A stretch of 7,414 nucleotides of DNA from an uncultured Bacilli bacterium (GTDB lineage: Bacteria; Bacillota_I; Bacilli_A; RF39; UBA660). The notes below the pieces were generated by a model. It was not told where the DNA came from, did not search any database, and worked only from the letters and a program-made list of their open reading frames with translations. The position numbers were made by a program, and so were the translations under genes. Positions within the stretch are counted from its first letter, which is position 1. Each line of letters opens with the position of its first letter. The DNA lies in assembly GCA_947624845.1 (NCBI GenBank), contig CANQMB010000049.1, forward strand, positions 1 to 7,414. The letters are read 5' to 3'. Shown in pieces: positions 1 to 6,476 of this stretch.

Positions 1-159
1 CGTGATGATGGAAGTTATATTAAATTTGATGATAATGCTTGTGTCATCATTCGTGATGATAAGAGTCCAGTAGGTACTCGTATATTTGGACCAGTAGCAA
101 GAGAACTTCGTGACAAAGACTATATGAAAATCGTATCTTTGGCTAAAGAAGTGCTATAA
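1..159 (+). CDS. rplN: 50S ribosomal protein L14 (C-terminal part, 5' end outside the window)
   Basis: The window opens in frame inside a gene whose last 52 residues are visible. They include the family-typical stretch [13 protein letters not shown] followed by [11 protein letters not shown] and a TAA stop. L14 is a universal large-subunit protein of about 122 residues, so a little over half lies upstream of base 1. In known ribosomes it sits at the subunit interface, contacts 16S rRNA and forms part of the landing site for ribosome silencing factor. It directly precedes rplX, as in the standard spc operon, 11 bases away. The stop codon overlaps the AAAGGAGG binding site of rplX. The assignment is secure; the start cannot be seen. 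Confidence 0.97.
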   Translation, partial: RDDGSYIKFDDNACVIIRDDKSPVGTRIFGPVARELRDKDYMKIVSLAKEVL

Positions 160-170
160 AGGAGGATAAT

Positions 171-479
171 ATGAACTTTAAAGTAGGAGACAAAGTTGTA
201 GTTATCGCTGGTTCTGACAAAGGAAAAGAAGGAAAAATCATCAAGACATTAAAAGCAAGCAATCAAGTTGTGGTTGAAGGGGTACACATCGTAAAAAAAC
301 ATCAAAAAGGAAATGGACAACAACCAGGAAGCATTATAGAGGTAGAAAGACCTATTCACGCTTCGAATGTGATGATGATCGATCCAAAGACGAAAAAAAG
401 AACTAGAATCGGACATACAACAGATAAAAATGATCAAAAAATAAGAATAGCAAAGAAATCAAACGAAAAGCTTGATTAG
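171..479 (+). CDS. rplX: 50S ribosomal protein L24
   Basis: The 102-residue product has the usual length for bacterial L24. Residues 3-30 form a KOW motif (FKVGDKVVVIAGSDKGKEGK, then a KI-x-K strand), followed by VVVEGVHIVKKHQK, and the rest is rich in Lys and Arg. L24 binds the 5' domain of 23S rRNA, helps nucleate 50S assembly and later lies near the peptide exit tunnel. The ATG is preceded by GGAGG at 161-165 with five intervening bases, and the N-terminus aligns with the family, so the start is well supported. The gene ends in TAG, one of two TAG stops in the window, 17 bases before rplE. Nothing in it is unusual. Confidence 0.97.
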   Translation: MNFKVGDKVVVIAGSDKGKEGKIIKTLKASNQVVVEGVHIVKKHQKGNGQQPGSIIEVERPIHASNVMMIDPKTKKRTRIGHTTDKNDQKIRIAKKSNEKLD

Positions 480-496
480 TGGAAGGAGGGTAATAT

Positions 497-1036
497 ATGA
501 ACCGCCTAAAAGAAAAATACTTAAATGAAGTAGTTCCAAGTTTAATGAATAAATATCATTACAAATCAATTATGGAAGTTCCAAAATTAGAAAAAATCGT
601 AATCAATATGGGTGTAGGAGATGCCACAACAAACTCTAAATTATTAGATGCTGCTGTTGCTGATCTTACAAAATTATCTGGACAAAAACCAGTGATTACC
701 AAAGCGAAAAAATCAATTGCTGGATTTAAAGTTAGGGAAGGACAATCTATTGGATGCAAAGTGACATTACGAGGAGAAAATATGTATAACTTCTTAGATA
801 AATTAATTGCAATTGCACTTCCAAGAGTTCGTGATTTCCGTGGTGTAAGTCCAAAGGCTTTCGATGGTCGTGGAAATTATACTTTGGGAATTAAAGAACA
901 GTTAATCTTCTCAGAAATTGATTATGATGATGTGGTAAAAGTACGTGGAATGGATATTGTACTAGTTACAACAGCAAAAACGAATGAGGAATCATTTGAT
1001 TTGTTAAATGAACTAGGAATTCCTTTTAGAAAGTAA
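497..1036 (+). CDS. rplE: 50S ribosomal protein L5
   Basis: The 179-residue product matches the standard bacterial L5 length. Recognisable stretches are [11 protein letters not shown] near residues 34-44, the loop [18 protein letters not shown] near 61-78, [10 protein letters not shown] near 107-116 and the C-terminal ELGIPFRK. L5 binds 5S rRNA with L18 and 23S rRNA helix 84, forms the central protuberance and touches the P-site tRNA. Its partner L18 is encoded four genes downstream in the same cluster. The start follows GGAAGGAGGG (481-490) with six intervening bases. In E. coli the start of this gene is where S8 represses the operon; I saw no clear matching RNA structure here and do not claim that control. 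Confidence 0.98.
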   Translation: MNRLKEKYLNEVVPSLMNKYHYKSIMEVPKLEKIVINMGVGDATTNSKLLDAAVADLTKLSGQKPVITKAKKSIAGFKVREGQSIGCKVTLRGENMYNFLDKLIAIALPRVRDFRGVSPKAFDGRGNYTLGIKEQLIFSEIDYDDVVKVRGMDIVLVTTAKTNEESFDLLNELGIPFRK

Positions 1037-1049
1037 TTGGAGGGAAAAA

Positions 1050-1235
1050 ATGGCAAAGAAAAGTATGGTTGTAAAAGCTAATCGAAAACCAAAGTACAAA
1101 GTGAGAGAATATACACGTTGTGCTCGTTGTGGAAGACCTCATGCGGTAATGAGTAAATTTGGAATCTGCCGTATTTGCTTCCGTGAATTAGCTTATAAAG
1201 GACAAATACCAGGAATTAAAAAATCAAGTTGGTAA
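1050..1235 (+). CDS. rpsZ: 30S ribosomal protein S14, zinc-binding type Z
   Basis: This 61-residue protein is the short, zinc-ribbon form of S14 rather than the roughly 90-100-residue zinc-free form. Cysteines C24, C27, C40 and C43 form two CxxC pairs (CARC and CRIC), which coordinate one zinc in the family. The ending [11 protein letters not shown] is typical. S14 binds the 3' domain of 16S rRNA in the 30S head beside S3 and S10. GGAGGG at 1039-1044 precedes the ATG with five intervening bases. In Bacillus a zinc-free paralogue made during zinc starvation is encoded elsewhere; whether this organism has one cannot be seen. Some annotations call this gene rpsN. Confidence 0.97.
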   Translation: MAKKSMVVKANRKPKYKVREYTRCARCGRPHAVMSKFGICRICFRELAYKGQIPGIKKSSW

Positions 1236-1240
1236 TTGGA

Positions 1241-1248
1241 AAGGAGGA
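1241..1248 (+). promoter_or_regulatory. Ribosome binding site that sets the rpsH start
   Basis: AAGGAGGA lies between the rpsZ stop and the ATG at 1257, with eight intervening bases. It rules out the longer reading from TTG at 1236, because in that reading the site would lie inside the coding sequence and the TTG would have no usable site of its own. Confidence 0.9.
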
Positions 1249-1256
1249 GTCAGTTT

Positions 1257-1658
1257 ATGGCAGTAGTAACAGATACCATTGCAGATATGTTAACGCGTAT
1301 TCGTAATGCGAATCAAATGCGTTATGAAGAAGTACGTGTACCATCATCTAATTTAAAGCAAGAAATTGCTCGTATCTTAAAAGATGAAGGTTTTATTAAA
1401 GATTATAAATTAGAGAAAAATGATGTTCAAGGGACTCTTGTTTTAACATTAAAATATACAGATAAGAAAGAAAGAGTGATCACAGGACTTAAGAGAATTT
1501 CCAAACCAGGACTTCGTGTTTATGCAAAAAATACAGAAATTCCTAAAGTGTTAAATGGATTAGGAATTGCAATTCTTTCAACATCAAAGGGAATTATGAC
1601 GGATAAACAAGCACGAAAAGAAAATATAGGTGGAGAAGTTCTAGCTTATATTTGGTAA
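1257..1658 (+). CDS. rpsH: 30S ribosomal protein S8
   Basis: The product is 133 residues from the ATG at 1257. An in-frame TTG at 1236 would add seven residues (MERRSQF), but those codons are simply the ribosome binding site region. Starting at 1257 gives the family N-terminus [18 protein letters not shown]. Further family signatures are [20 protein letters not shown] and the C-terminal block [18 protein letters not shown] followed by [10 protein letters not shown]8 binds the central domain of 16S rRNA (helices 20-22) and is a primary assembly protein of the 30S platform. In E. coli it also represses the spc operon; no such site is recognised here. The final Trp codon is TGG directly before TAA. 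Confidence 0.97.
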   Translation: MAVVTDTIADMLTRIRNANQMRYEEVRVPSSNLKQEIARILKDEGFIKDYKLEKNDVQGTLVLTLKYTDKKERVITGLKRISKPGLRVYAKNTEIPKVLNGLGIAILSTSKGIMTDKQARKENIGGEVLAYIW

Positions 1659-1686
1659 CATTAAAAAAATATAAGGAGGTGTCAAT

Positions 1687-2217
1687 ATGAGCCGTATTGG
1701 AAAACGTATTATTATGGTTCCAGAAGGAGTAACTGTAAAAGAAGAAAACGGAGTTGTCGTTGTTACAGGACCTAAAGGAACATTAGAACAAAAGATGTTA
1801 AAAGATATTACGATGAAACAAGAAGGAAATCAAATTACGTTAGATCGTAATAATGAAGAAGCCAAAGCCATGCATGGAACGATGAATTCTTTAATTCAAA
1901 ATATGATTCATGGTGTAAAAGAAGGATATTCTAAAGCACTTGAAATTATTGGTGTTGGTTATCGTTTCAACGTACAAGGAAAAAAATTAGTAATTAATGC
2001 TGGTTATTCTCATCCAGTAGAATTACAAATACCAGAAGGTCTTACCGTAGAAGCCAATGGAAATACGGAAATTACGGTAAAAGGAATTGATAAAGTAGCC
2101 GTTGGTGAATTTGCTGCCAACATTCGTAAAGTGCGTCGTCCAGAACCTTATAAAGGAAAAGGAATTCGTTATAAAGATGAATATGTTCGTCGTAAAGAAG
2201 GAAAGAAAGCTGCTTAA
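1687..2217 (+). CDS. rplF: 50S ribosomal protein L6
   Basis: The 176-residue product is close to the usual 175-180. L6 is built from two similar domains. The start MSRIGKRIIMVPEGV belongs to the first, GYSKALEIIGVGYRF marks the start of the second, and PEPYKGKGIRYKDE near the C-terminus is the conserved rRNA-contacting segment. L6 lies at the base of the L7/L12 stalk near the sarcin-ricin loop. AAGGAGGTG (1673-1681) precedes the ATG with five intervening bases. The gene ends in tandem stops TAA-TAG. All ten arginine codons are CGT, as expected for a highly expressed gene and unlike secY and adk downstream. Confidence 0.98.
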   Translation: MSRIGKRIIMVPEGVTVKEENGVVVVTGPKGTLEQKMLKDITMKQEGNQITLDRNNEEAKAMHGTMNSLIQNMIHGVKEGYSKALEIIGVGYRFNVQGKKLVINAGYSHPVELQIPEGLTVEANGNTEITVKGIDKVAVGEFAANIRKVRRPEPYKGKGIRYKDEYVRRKEGKKAA

Positions 2218-2238
2218 TAGTTTGAAGGGAGAATTATT

Positions 2239-2601
2239 ATGATAAAAAAAGAATCTCGTAATAGTATGCGTCTGGTTCGTCATGCGCGTGTTCGTAGTAA
2301 AATATCAGGAACAAGTGAAGTACCAAGATTATGTGTATTCCGTTCTAACAAAGCTATTTCTGCACAAATTATCGATGATGTAGCGAAAACGACTTTAGTA
2401 TCTGCTTATTCATCTGATAAAAGTTTAAAACTTAAAAATGGAAGTAATGTAGAAGCAGCAAAACAAGTAGGAGCACTTATTGCTAAGAAGGCAAAAGATG
2501 CTGGTATTACGAAAGTAGTATTTGATAGAGGTGGATATCTTTATCATGGACGTGTAGCAGCACTTGCAGAAGCTGCACGTGAAAATGGATTAGAATTCTA
2601 A
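2239..2601 (+). CDS. rplR: 50S ribosomal protein L18
   Basis: The 120-residue product has the normal length. The basic N-terminal tail (residues 1-25, [15 protein letters not shown]) is followed by the core [19 protein letters not shown] and the C-terminal block [24 protein letters not shown], which is highly characteristic. L18 binds 5S rRNA with L5 and carries it into the central protuberance. The binding site, GAAGGGAG at 2224-2231, is weaker than its neighbours'. The family-like N-terminus and the lack of a better alternative support the ATG at 2239. TAA is followed in frame by TAG, and that TAG is also the first part of the rpsE binding site. Confidence 0.97.
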   Translation: MIKKESRNSMRLVRHARVRSKISGTSEVPRLCVFRSNKAISAQIIDDVAKTTLVSAYSSDKSLKLKNGSNVEAAKQVGALIAKKAKDAGITKVVFDRGGYLYHGRVAALAEAARENGLEF

Positions 2602-2613
2602 TAGGAGGTCAAT

Positions 2614-3123
2614 ATGCAAAGAAAAACACAAGATCAAAAAGACAAGACAATGGAAGAATTAGTTATTGACGTAAAAAGTGTTGTTAAAGTAAACAAAGGT
2701 GGTCGTCAAAGAAGATTTTCTGCTACTGTTGTTGTCGGAGATCGTAAAGGTCGTGTTGGATTGGGTACTGGAAAAGCCAATGAAGTACCTGATGCAATCA
2801 AAAAGGCAATTCAAGATGCCAATAAAAATATGATTAAAATACCTCTAATTGATGGAAGAACTGTTGCTCATGAGGCGATTGGAACAGCTGGAGCTGCTCG
2901 TGTAATTTTAAAACCCGCTCCTCGTGGTACAGGTGTTATTGCCGGTGGTTCTGTTCGTGCCGTTTTAGAACTTGCTGGTGTCCGTGATGTTGTTTCAAAA
3001 GCACTAGGGGCTAGAACAAAACTAAATATGGCAAGTGCTGCTCTTAATGCATTAAAATCAATGAAAACTCCAGAAGAAGTTGCAAAACTTCGTGGAAAAA
3101 CAGTAGAGGAGATATTAGGATAA
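2614..3123 (+). CDS. rpsE: 30S ribosomal protein S5
   Basis: The 169-residue product begins with a lysine-rich lead-in. The N-terminal double-stranded-RNA-binding domain follows ([32 protein letters not shown], roughly residues 25-65), then the C-terminal domain ([22 protein letters not shown], roughly 102-123). S5 supports decoding accuracy and the mRNA-entry helicase activity of the 30S. The GGR loop near residues 29-31 is where spectinomycin-resistance changes occur in other bacteria; I see no deletion there. ATG at 2614 follows AGGAGGTC (2603-2610); a second in-frame ATG at 2650 lacks such a site. The TAA overlaps the rplO ATG by one base (TAATG). In Bacillus and E. coli rpmD would follow, but here it does not. 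Confidence 0.98.
   Translation: MQRKTQDQKDKTMEELVIDVKSVVKVNKGGRQRRFSATVVVGDRKGRVGLGTGKANEVPDAIKKAIQDANKNMIKIPLIDGRTVAHEAIGTAGAARVILKPAPRGTGVIAGGSVRAVLELAGVRDVVSKALGARTKLNMASAALNALKSMKTPEEVAKLRGKTVEEILG
3106..3112 (+). promoter_or_regulatory. rplO ribosome binding site inside the end of rpsE, with TAATG junction
   Basis: GAGGAGA lies within the last codons of rpsE, ten bases before the rplO ATG at 3123. The ATG shares its A with the rpsE TAA stop. This arrangement suggests that ribosomes finishing S5 restart on L15 (inferred from layout). Confidence 0.75.
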
Positions 3124-3566
3124 TGAAGTTACATGAATTAGAAAAAAATGTTGGAGCAACACACAGAAAAAAAATTGTAGGTCGTGGACCAGGTAGTGGA
3201 CTTGGAAAAACGAGTGGTCGTGGACAAAAAGGACAAAAGGCACGTAGTGGTGTTTCTATATCACCCGTATTTGAAGGTGGACAATTACCTTTATATAGAA
3301 GACTTCCTAAAAGAGGATTTTCTAATCATATGTTTAAAAAAGAGTATGCAGTTATCAATGTATCTGATCTAAATCGTTTTGATAATGGTACTGTAGTAAC
3401 CCCTGCTTTATTAAAAGAAAAGGGAATTATTAAAAAACAACTTAGTGGAATCAAAGTATTAGGAAATGGAAAATTAGAAAAGAAATTAACGATTCAAGCA
3501 CATCAATTTTCAAAAAGTGCATTAGAAAAGATCAAGGATAGCGGAAGTAAAGCTGAGGTGATCTAA
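3123..3566 (+). CDS. rplO: 50S ribosomal protein L15
   Basis: The 147-residue product matches the usual 144-150. The glycine- and basic-rich N-terminal extension ([20 protein letters not shown] near residues 20-39) threads into 23S rRNA in known structures. [17 protein letters not shown] near 50-66 is a strong family signature, and the globular C-terminal domain ([17 protein letters not shown] onward) follows. L15 is a late-assembly 50S protein. It starts one base inside the rpsE stop, the position where rpmD usually intervenes, and ends one base before secY. Its last codons contain the secY binding site, so S5, L15 and SecY synthesis are probably linked. Confidence 0.98.
   Translation: MKLHELEKNVGATHRKKIVGRGPGSGLGKTSGRGQKGQKARSGVSISPVFEGGQLPLYRRLPKRGFSNHMFKKEYAVINVSDLNRFDNGTVVTPALLKEKGIIKKQLSGIKVLGNGKLEKKLTIQAHQFSKSALEKIKDSGSKAEVI
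3555..3563 (+). promoter_or_regulatory. secY ribosome binding site inside the end of rplO
   Basis: GAGGTGATC, a near-perfect anti-16S match, occupies the last three sense codons of rplO, four bases before the secY ATG at 3568. Only one base separates the rplO stop from that ATG, so secY initiation probably depends on ribosomes reaching the end of rplO. Confidence 0.8.
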
Positions 3567-3567
3567 T

Positions 3568-4836
3568 ATGTTTAAAACCATGAAGCAATTATTCACACAT
3601 AGTAATAAAGATTTGAGAAAGCGAATCTATTTCACATTAGGAGCTTTAATGATCTTTATTTTGGGAATTTCAATTCAAGTTCCTGGAACCAAGGATTTAA
3701 CGAGCAATTTAGGATTTTTAGAGCTCATTAATACCATGGGCGGTGGAGCAATGAAAAACTTCTCTATATTTGCTTTAGGGGTTATGCCTTATATTTCAGC
3801 ATCCATTATTATGCAACTTTTACAATTAGATATCGTCCCTTATTTCTCAGAACTTGCAAAGCAAGGTCATACGGGAAGACAAAAGATTAATCAAATTACT
3901 AGATATATGGGAATTCTATTTGCATTCATTGAGGGTTATGCCTTTGCATTTGCCTTCGTTGGAAAGACGGGTGAACCGTTAGAATATCTATATATTGCCA
4001 TCGTCTTAACTGCAGGAACTGCATTCCTATTGTGGTTAGGAGATCAGATTAGTCAAAAGGGAATTGGAAATGGTATGAGTTTAATTATTATGGCAGGTAT
4101 TATCGCCACTCTTCCTCAAATGTTTATTACTGCATTTCAAGGATTAGTAACGATTGGTACTACACAACAGACGGTATTAGGTATTATTAAGTTTATTCTG
4201 TTTGTACTTGTTTATTTTCTTATCGTGATTGGAATTATTTTCATTCAAGAATCTGAAAGAAGAATTCCAATTCAATATGCAAATAAATCGACAAGTTCAT
4301 ATAATACTAATCAATCATTTATGCCGATTAAAATTAATACTGCTGGAGTGATTCCTGTCATTTTCGCATCTAGTCTAATGGCTGTGCCAGGAATTATTTC
4401 AGGATTTGTTCAAAAAGAAGGATTTACTTTATTTGTACAAAAATATTTAACTTATACTACCCCGGTCGGATTCTTAATTTATGTAATCTTAATCTTCTTC
4501 TTCGCTTATTTCTATACTTTTATTCAAGTAAAACCAGAAGAGTTTGCGAAGAACTTACAACAAAATGGTGGATATATTCCAGGAATTAAGCCAGGAGAAG
4601 AAACAGAGAAACATATTAATAGAGTCCTATCTAGATTGACAGTTTTAGGTGCTGCTTTTCTAGTAGTGATTGCAGGCCTTCCAATCTTATTTTCAAAATT
4701 GACAACATTGCCAACGAGTGTTTCCATTGGTGGAACTGGTTTGTTGATCGTTGTTGGTGTTGCCCTAGAAACTTACAAGCAATTAGAAGGAAGCTTAATT
4801 ACTAGAAATTATAAAAGAGGATATAGTCGAAGATGA
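3568..4836 (+). CDS. secY: Protein translocase channel subunit SecY
   Basis: The 422-residue product is a full-length SecY (family about 420-440). Hydrophobic segments agree with ten membrane helices. The first is near residues 20-38. The periplasmic plug and TM2 (NFSIFALGVMPYISASIIMQLL) lie near 64-85, and TM10 (GLLIVVGVALET) near 391-402. Other signatures are LWLGDQISQKGIGNGMSLII (155-174), the cytoplasmic loop ERRIPIQYA (230-238), KINTAGVIPVIFASS (255-269) and the ribosome/SecA-binding loop QQNGGYIPGIKPG (331-343). SecY, with SecE and SecG encoded elsewhere, forms the pore for Sec export and membrane insertion. It ends in TGA within an ATGA overlap with adk. Its 12 Arg codons are ten AGA and two CGA, with no CGT, unlike the ribosomal genes. 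Confidence 0.98.
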   Translation: MFKTMKQLFTHSNKDLRKRIYFTLGALMIFILGISIQVPGTKDLTSNLGFLELINTMGGGAMKNFSIFALGVMPYISASIIMQLLQLDIVPYFSELAKQGHTGRQKINQITRYMGILFAFIEGYAFAFAFVGKTGEPLEYLYIAIVLTAGTAFLLWLGDQISQKGIGNGMSLIIMAGIIATLPQMFITAFQGLVTIGTTQQTVLGIIKFILFVLVYFLIVIGIIFIQESERRIPIQYANKSTSSYNTNQSFMPIKINTAGVIPVIFASSLMAVPGIISGFVQKEGFTLFVQKYLTYTTPVGFLIYVILIFFFAYFYTFIQVKPEEFAKNLQQNGGYIPGIKPGEETEKHINRVLSRLTVLGAAFLVVIAGLPILFSKLTTLPTSVSIGGTGLLIVVGVALETYKQLEGSLITRNYKRGYSRR

Positions 4837-5495
4837 AAAATATAATGTTAATTGCACCTCCCGCTGCAGGAAAAGGAACCCAAGCGGAGATGGTTGTAAA
4901 AAAATATGGGATCCCCCATATCTCAGTGGGAGATATTTTAAGGGAAATCTCAAAAGAAGATAGTGAACTTGGAAATTATGTTTTAGAAACTATGACGAGT
5001 GGAAAATTAGTAAAAGATGAAATCACGTATCAACTAATTGAAAATCGTCTTCAACAGGAAGATTGTAAAAATGGCTTTATTATTGATGGATTTCCAAGAA
5101 ACATTGAACAAGCATTAAAATATGATGAAATTTTACAAAAAATTAATCAACCTATCGGCAATGTCATTTTAATTGATGTCGATCCAAAGACATTAGAAAA
5201 AAGAATTACCGGTAGAAGAATATGTGAAGATTGTCATGCTATATTTAATATTAATGACAAAAATCAAGCGCCACAAGTAGAATCCTTTTGTGATTATTGT
5301 GGAGGACATCTTTATCAAAGAAGTGATGACAATATCGAAGCTTTTCAAAATAGATATCAGACCTATTTGGAAAAGACAGCCCCAATCATAAAACATTATG
5401 AAGATATGGGAGTTTTGGTTTCCGTCGATGGAACTCAATCTATGGAAGAAGTTTTTCAAGATATTGTTCATATAATTCAAGGTAGTGAGAAATAA
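4833..5495 (+). CDS. adk: Adenylate kinase with zinc-type lid and variant P-loop
   Basis: Adenylate kinase catalyses ATP + AMP = 2 ADP in the cytosol. The 220-residue product has all subdomains. The P-loop (8-16) reads APPAAGKGT where most families have G-x-P-G-x-GKGT, so two glycines are Ala (A8, A11) while G13, K14 and T16 remain. The AMP site has SVGD (31-34, usually STGD), R37, DGFPR (85-89) and Q93. R124, R128, R163 and R174 match the catalytic arginines by position. The lid has four cysteines (C131, C134, C153, C156), the zinc form of Gram-positives. Its inner spacing of 18 residues is two more than the usual 16. The ATG overlaps the secY stop by four bases, and AGAGGA (4816-4821) is a modest binding site. 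V32 could alter nucleotide preference, but the retained adenine-contacting Gln favours adenylate kinase. Confidence 0.95.
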   Translation: MKNIMLIAPPAAGKGTQAEMVVKKYGIPHISVGDILREISKEDSELGNYVLETMTSGKLVKDEITYQLIENRLQQEDCKNGFIIDGFPRNIEQALKYDEILQKINQPIGNVILIDVDPKTLEKRITGRRICEDCHAIFNINDKNQAPQVESFCDYCGGHLYQRSDDNIEAFQNRYQTYLEKTAPIIKHYEDMGVLVSVDGTQSMEEVFQDIVHIIQGSEK

Positions 5496-6241
5496 TGATT
5501 AGTATTAAAAGTGAAAGAGAAATTGAGCTTTTAAGAAAAGCAGGCAAAATCGTCTATCAAACTCATCAATATTTGAAACCTTATATTCGAGAAGGAATCA
5601 CTACAAAACAGTTAGATCGGTTGGCTGAAGATTTTATCAGATCTTTAGGTGCCACTCCTTCTTTTAAAGGATATAATGGATTTCCAGGTAGTATATGTAC
5701 TAGTATTAACGAAGAAGTTGTCCATGGGATTCCTAGCAATCGAAAATTGAAAAATGGAGATATTATTTCTATCGATATTGGTGCATGTTATAAAGGATAT
5801 CATGGAGATTCTGCTTGGACTTATCCAGTGGGAGAAATAGATGAAGAAAAAAAATATTTAATGAAGCATACAGAAGAAGCTTTATACCGGGGATTGAAAG
5901 AAATAAAACCGGGAAATCGCATTGGGGATATTGGTCATGCCGTTGAAAAATATGCTCATGAAAAAAAATTGGGTGTGGTTTTGGAACTTTGTGGTCATGG
6001 AGTTGGACTTCAATTGCATGAAGCACCGGATGTTCCAAATTATGGTGTAGAAAAAACAGGACCGAAATTAAAAGAAGGCATGGTCATTGCAGTAGAACCC
6101 ATGTTAAATATTGGTAGTCCAGATATTTATATGTTAGAAAATGATTGGACTATCGTAACAGAAGATCATCGTCCGTCGGCACATTTTGAACATACTGTAG
6201 TTGTTACGAAAGATGGATGTCAAATACTGACAGGAGAGTGA
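5495..6241 (+). CDS. map: Methionine aminopeptidase, type I
   Basis: This enzyme removes the initiator Met from new proteins when the second residue is small. The 248-residue product has the type I length without an N-terminal zinc-finger extension. The five metal ligands are visible as D94 (SIDIG), D105 (GDSAW), H168 (GHGVG), E201 (VEPM) and E232 (FEHT). Catalytic histidines H78 (VVHGIP) and H175 (HEAP) are also present, as is the pocket region [15 protein letters not shown]. The ATG shares its first base with the adk TAA stop (TAATG). Only a weak AAGGT site (5479-5483) precedes it, so expression may rely on coupling to adk. It ends in tandem TGA-TAA. In Bacillus a small KOW-domain gene follows; here infA is only four bases away. 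Confidence 0.98.
   Translation: MISIKSEREIELLRKAGKIVYQTHQYLKPYIREGITTKQLDRLAEDFIRSLGATPSFKGYNGFPGSICTSINEEVVHGIPSNRKLKNGDIISIDIGACYKGYHGDSAWTYPVGEIDEEKKYLMKHTEEALYRGLKEIKPGNRIGDIGHAVEKYAHEKKLGVVLELCGHGVGLQLHEAPDVPNYGVEKTGPKLKEGMVIAVEPMLNIGSPDIYMLENDWTIVTEDHRPSAHFEHTVVVTKDGCQILTGE
6232..6238 (+). promoter_or_regulatory. infA ribosome binding site inside the end of map
   Basis: AGGAGAG lies in the last sense codons of map, seven bases before the infA ATG at 6246. The TGA-TAA stops of map fall between the site and the start, so termination and the next initiation happen in the same short stretch. Confidence 0.8.
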
Positions 6242-6245
6242 TAAA

Positions 6246-6461
6246 ATGGCAAAGGAAGATCAAATCGAAATGGAAGGTAAAGTTCTAGAAATTATACCAG
6301 GTGGAAAATTTAAAGTAGAACTTGAAAATGGACACATGGTAGAAGCCCACGTTTCTGGTAAAATACGAATGCATTACATTCGCATCTTACCAGGGGATAC
6401 TGTCACAATAGAACTGTCGCCTTATGATTTAACACGTGGGCGTATTACCTATCGTAAATAA
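6246..6461 (+). CDS. infA: Translation initiation factor IF-1
   Basis: The 71-residue product is a single S1-like OB-fold domain of normal length (about 72). It starts [13 protein letters not shown] and carries the near-invariant stretches FKVELENGH (22-30), [16 protein letters not shown] (36-51) and [13 protein letters not shown] (58-70). IF-1 binds the 30S A site, blocks early tRNA entry and stimulates IF-2 and IF-3. The start is fixed by AGGAGAG in the end of map. The TAA is followed in frame by TAG, which also begins the rpmJ binding site (TAATAGGAGGG). Its position before rpmJ and rpsM is the standard Firmicute arrangement. Confidence 0.98.
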   Translation: MAKEDQIEMEGKVLEIIPGGKFKVELENGHMVEAHVSGKIRMHYIRILPGDTVTIELSPYDLTRGRITYRK

Positions 6462-6476
6462 TAGGAGGGATAATAT

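Noticed and set aside
249..437. Minus-strand reading frame of 62 codons inside rplX
   Set aside because: It is a shadow of L24 with no binding site, no recognisable family and a low-complexity aromatic composition typical of antisense reading of Lys-rich genes.
480..560. Possible S8-binding autoregulatory RNA at the rplE start, as in E. coli
   Set aside because: I could not see a helix resembling the 16S helix 21 target; the spacer is short and mostly a ribosome binding site.
2023..2283. Minus-strand frame of 86 codons across the rplF-rplR junction
   Set aside because: Phe/Ser/Asn-rich antisense translation of two clear ribosomal genes, with no binding site or promoter.
3184..3372. Plus-strand +1-type frame of 62 codons inside rplO, considered as a displaced rpmD
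   Set aside because: Its sequence has no resemblance to L30 and it lies wholly within the conserved L15 coding region in another frame.
4636..4704. Two TTGACA hexamers (4636-4641, 4699-4704) late in secY, as possible -35 boxes of an internal promoter for adk-map
   Set aside because: At 17 bases downstream the hexamers are TCTAGT and TTCCAT, neither of which resembles TATAAT, and both lie in coding sequence of an AT-rich genome.
5193..5480. Minus-strand frame of 95 codons within adk
   Set aside because: Antisense of conserved adenylate kinase codons, with no supporting start signal or family resemblance.
5769..6038. Minus-strand frame of 89 codons within map
   Set aside because: It is antisense to the metal-binding core of methionine aminopeptidase and has no independent coding evidence.
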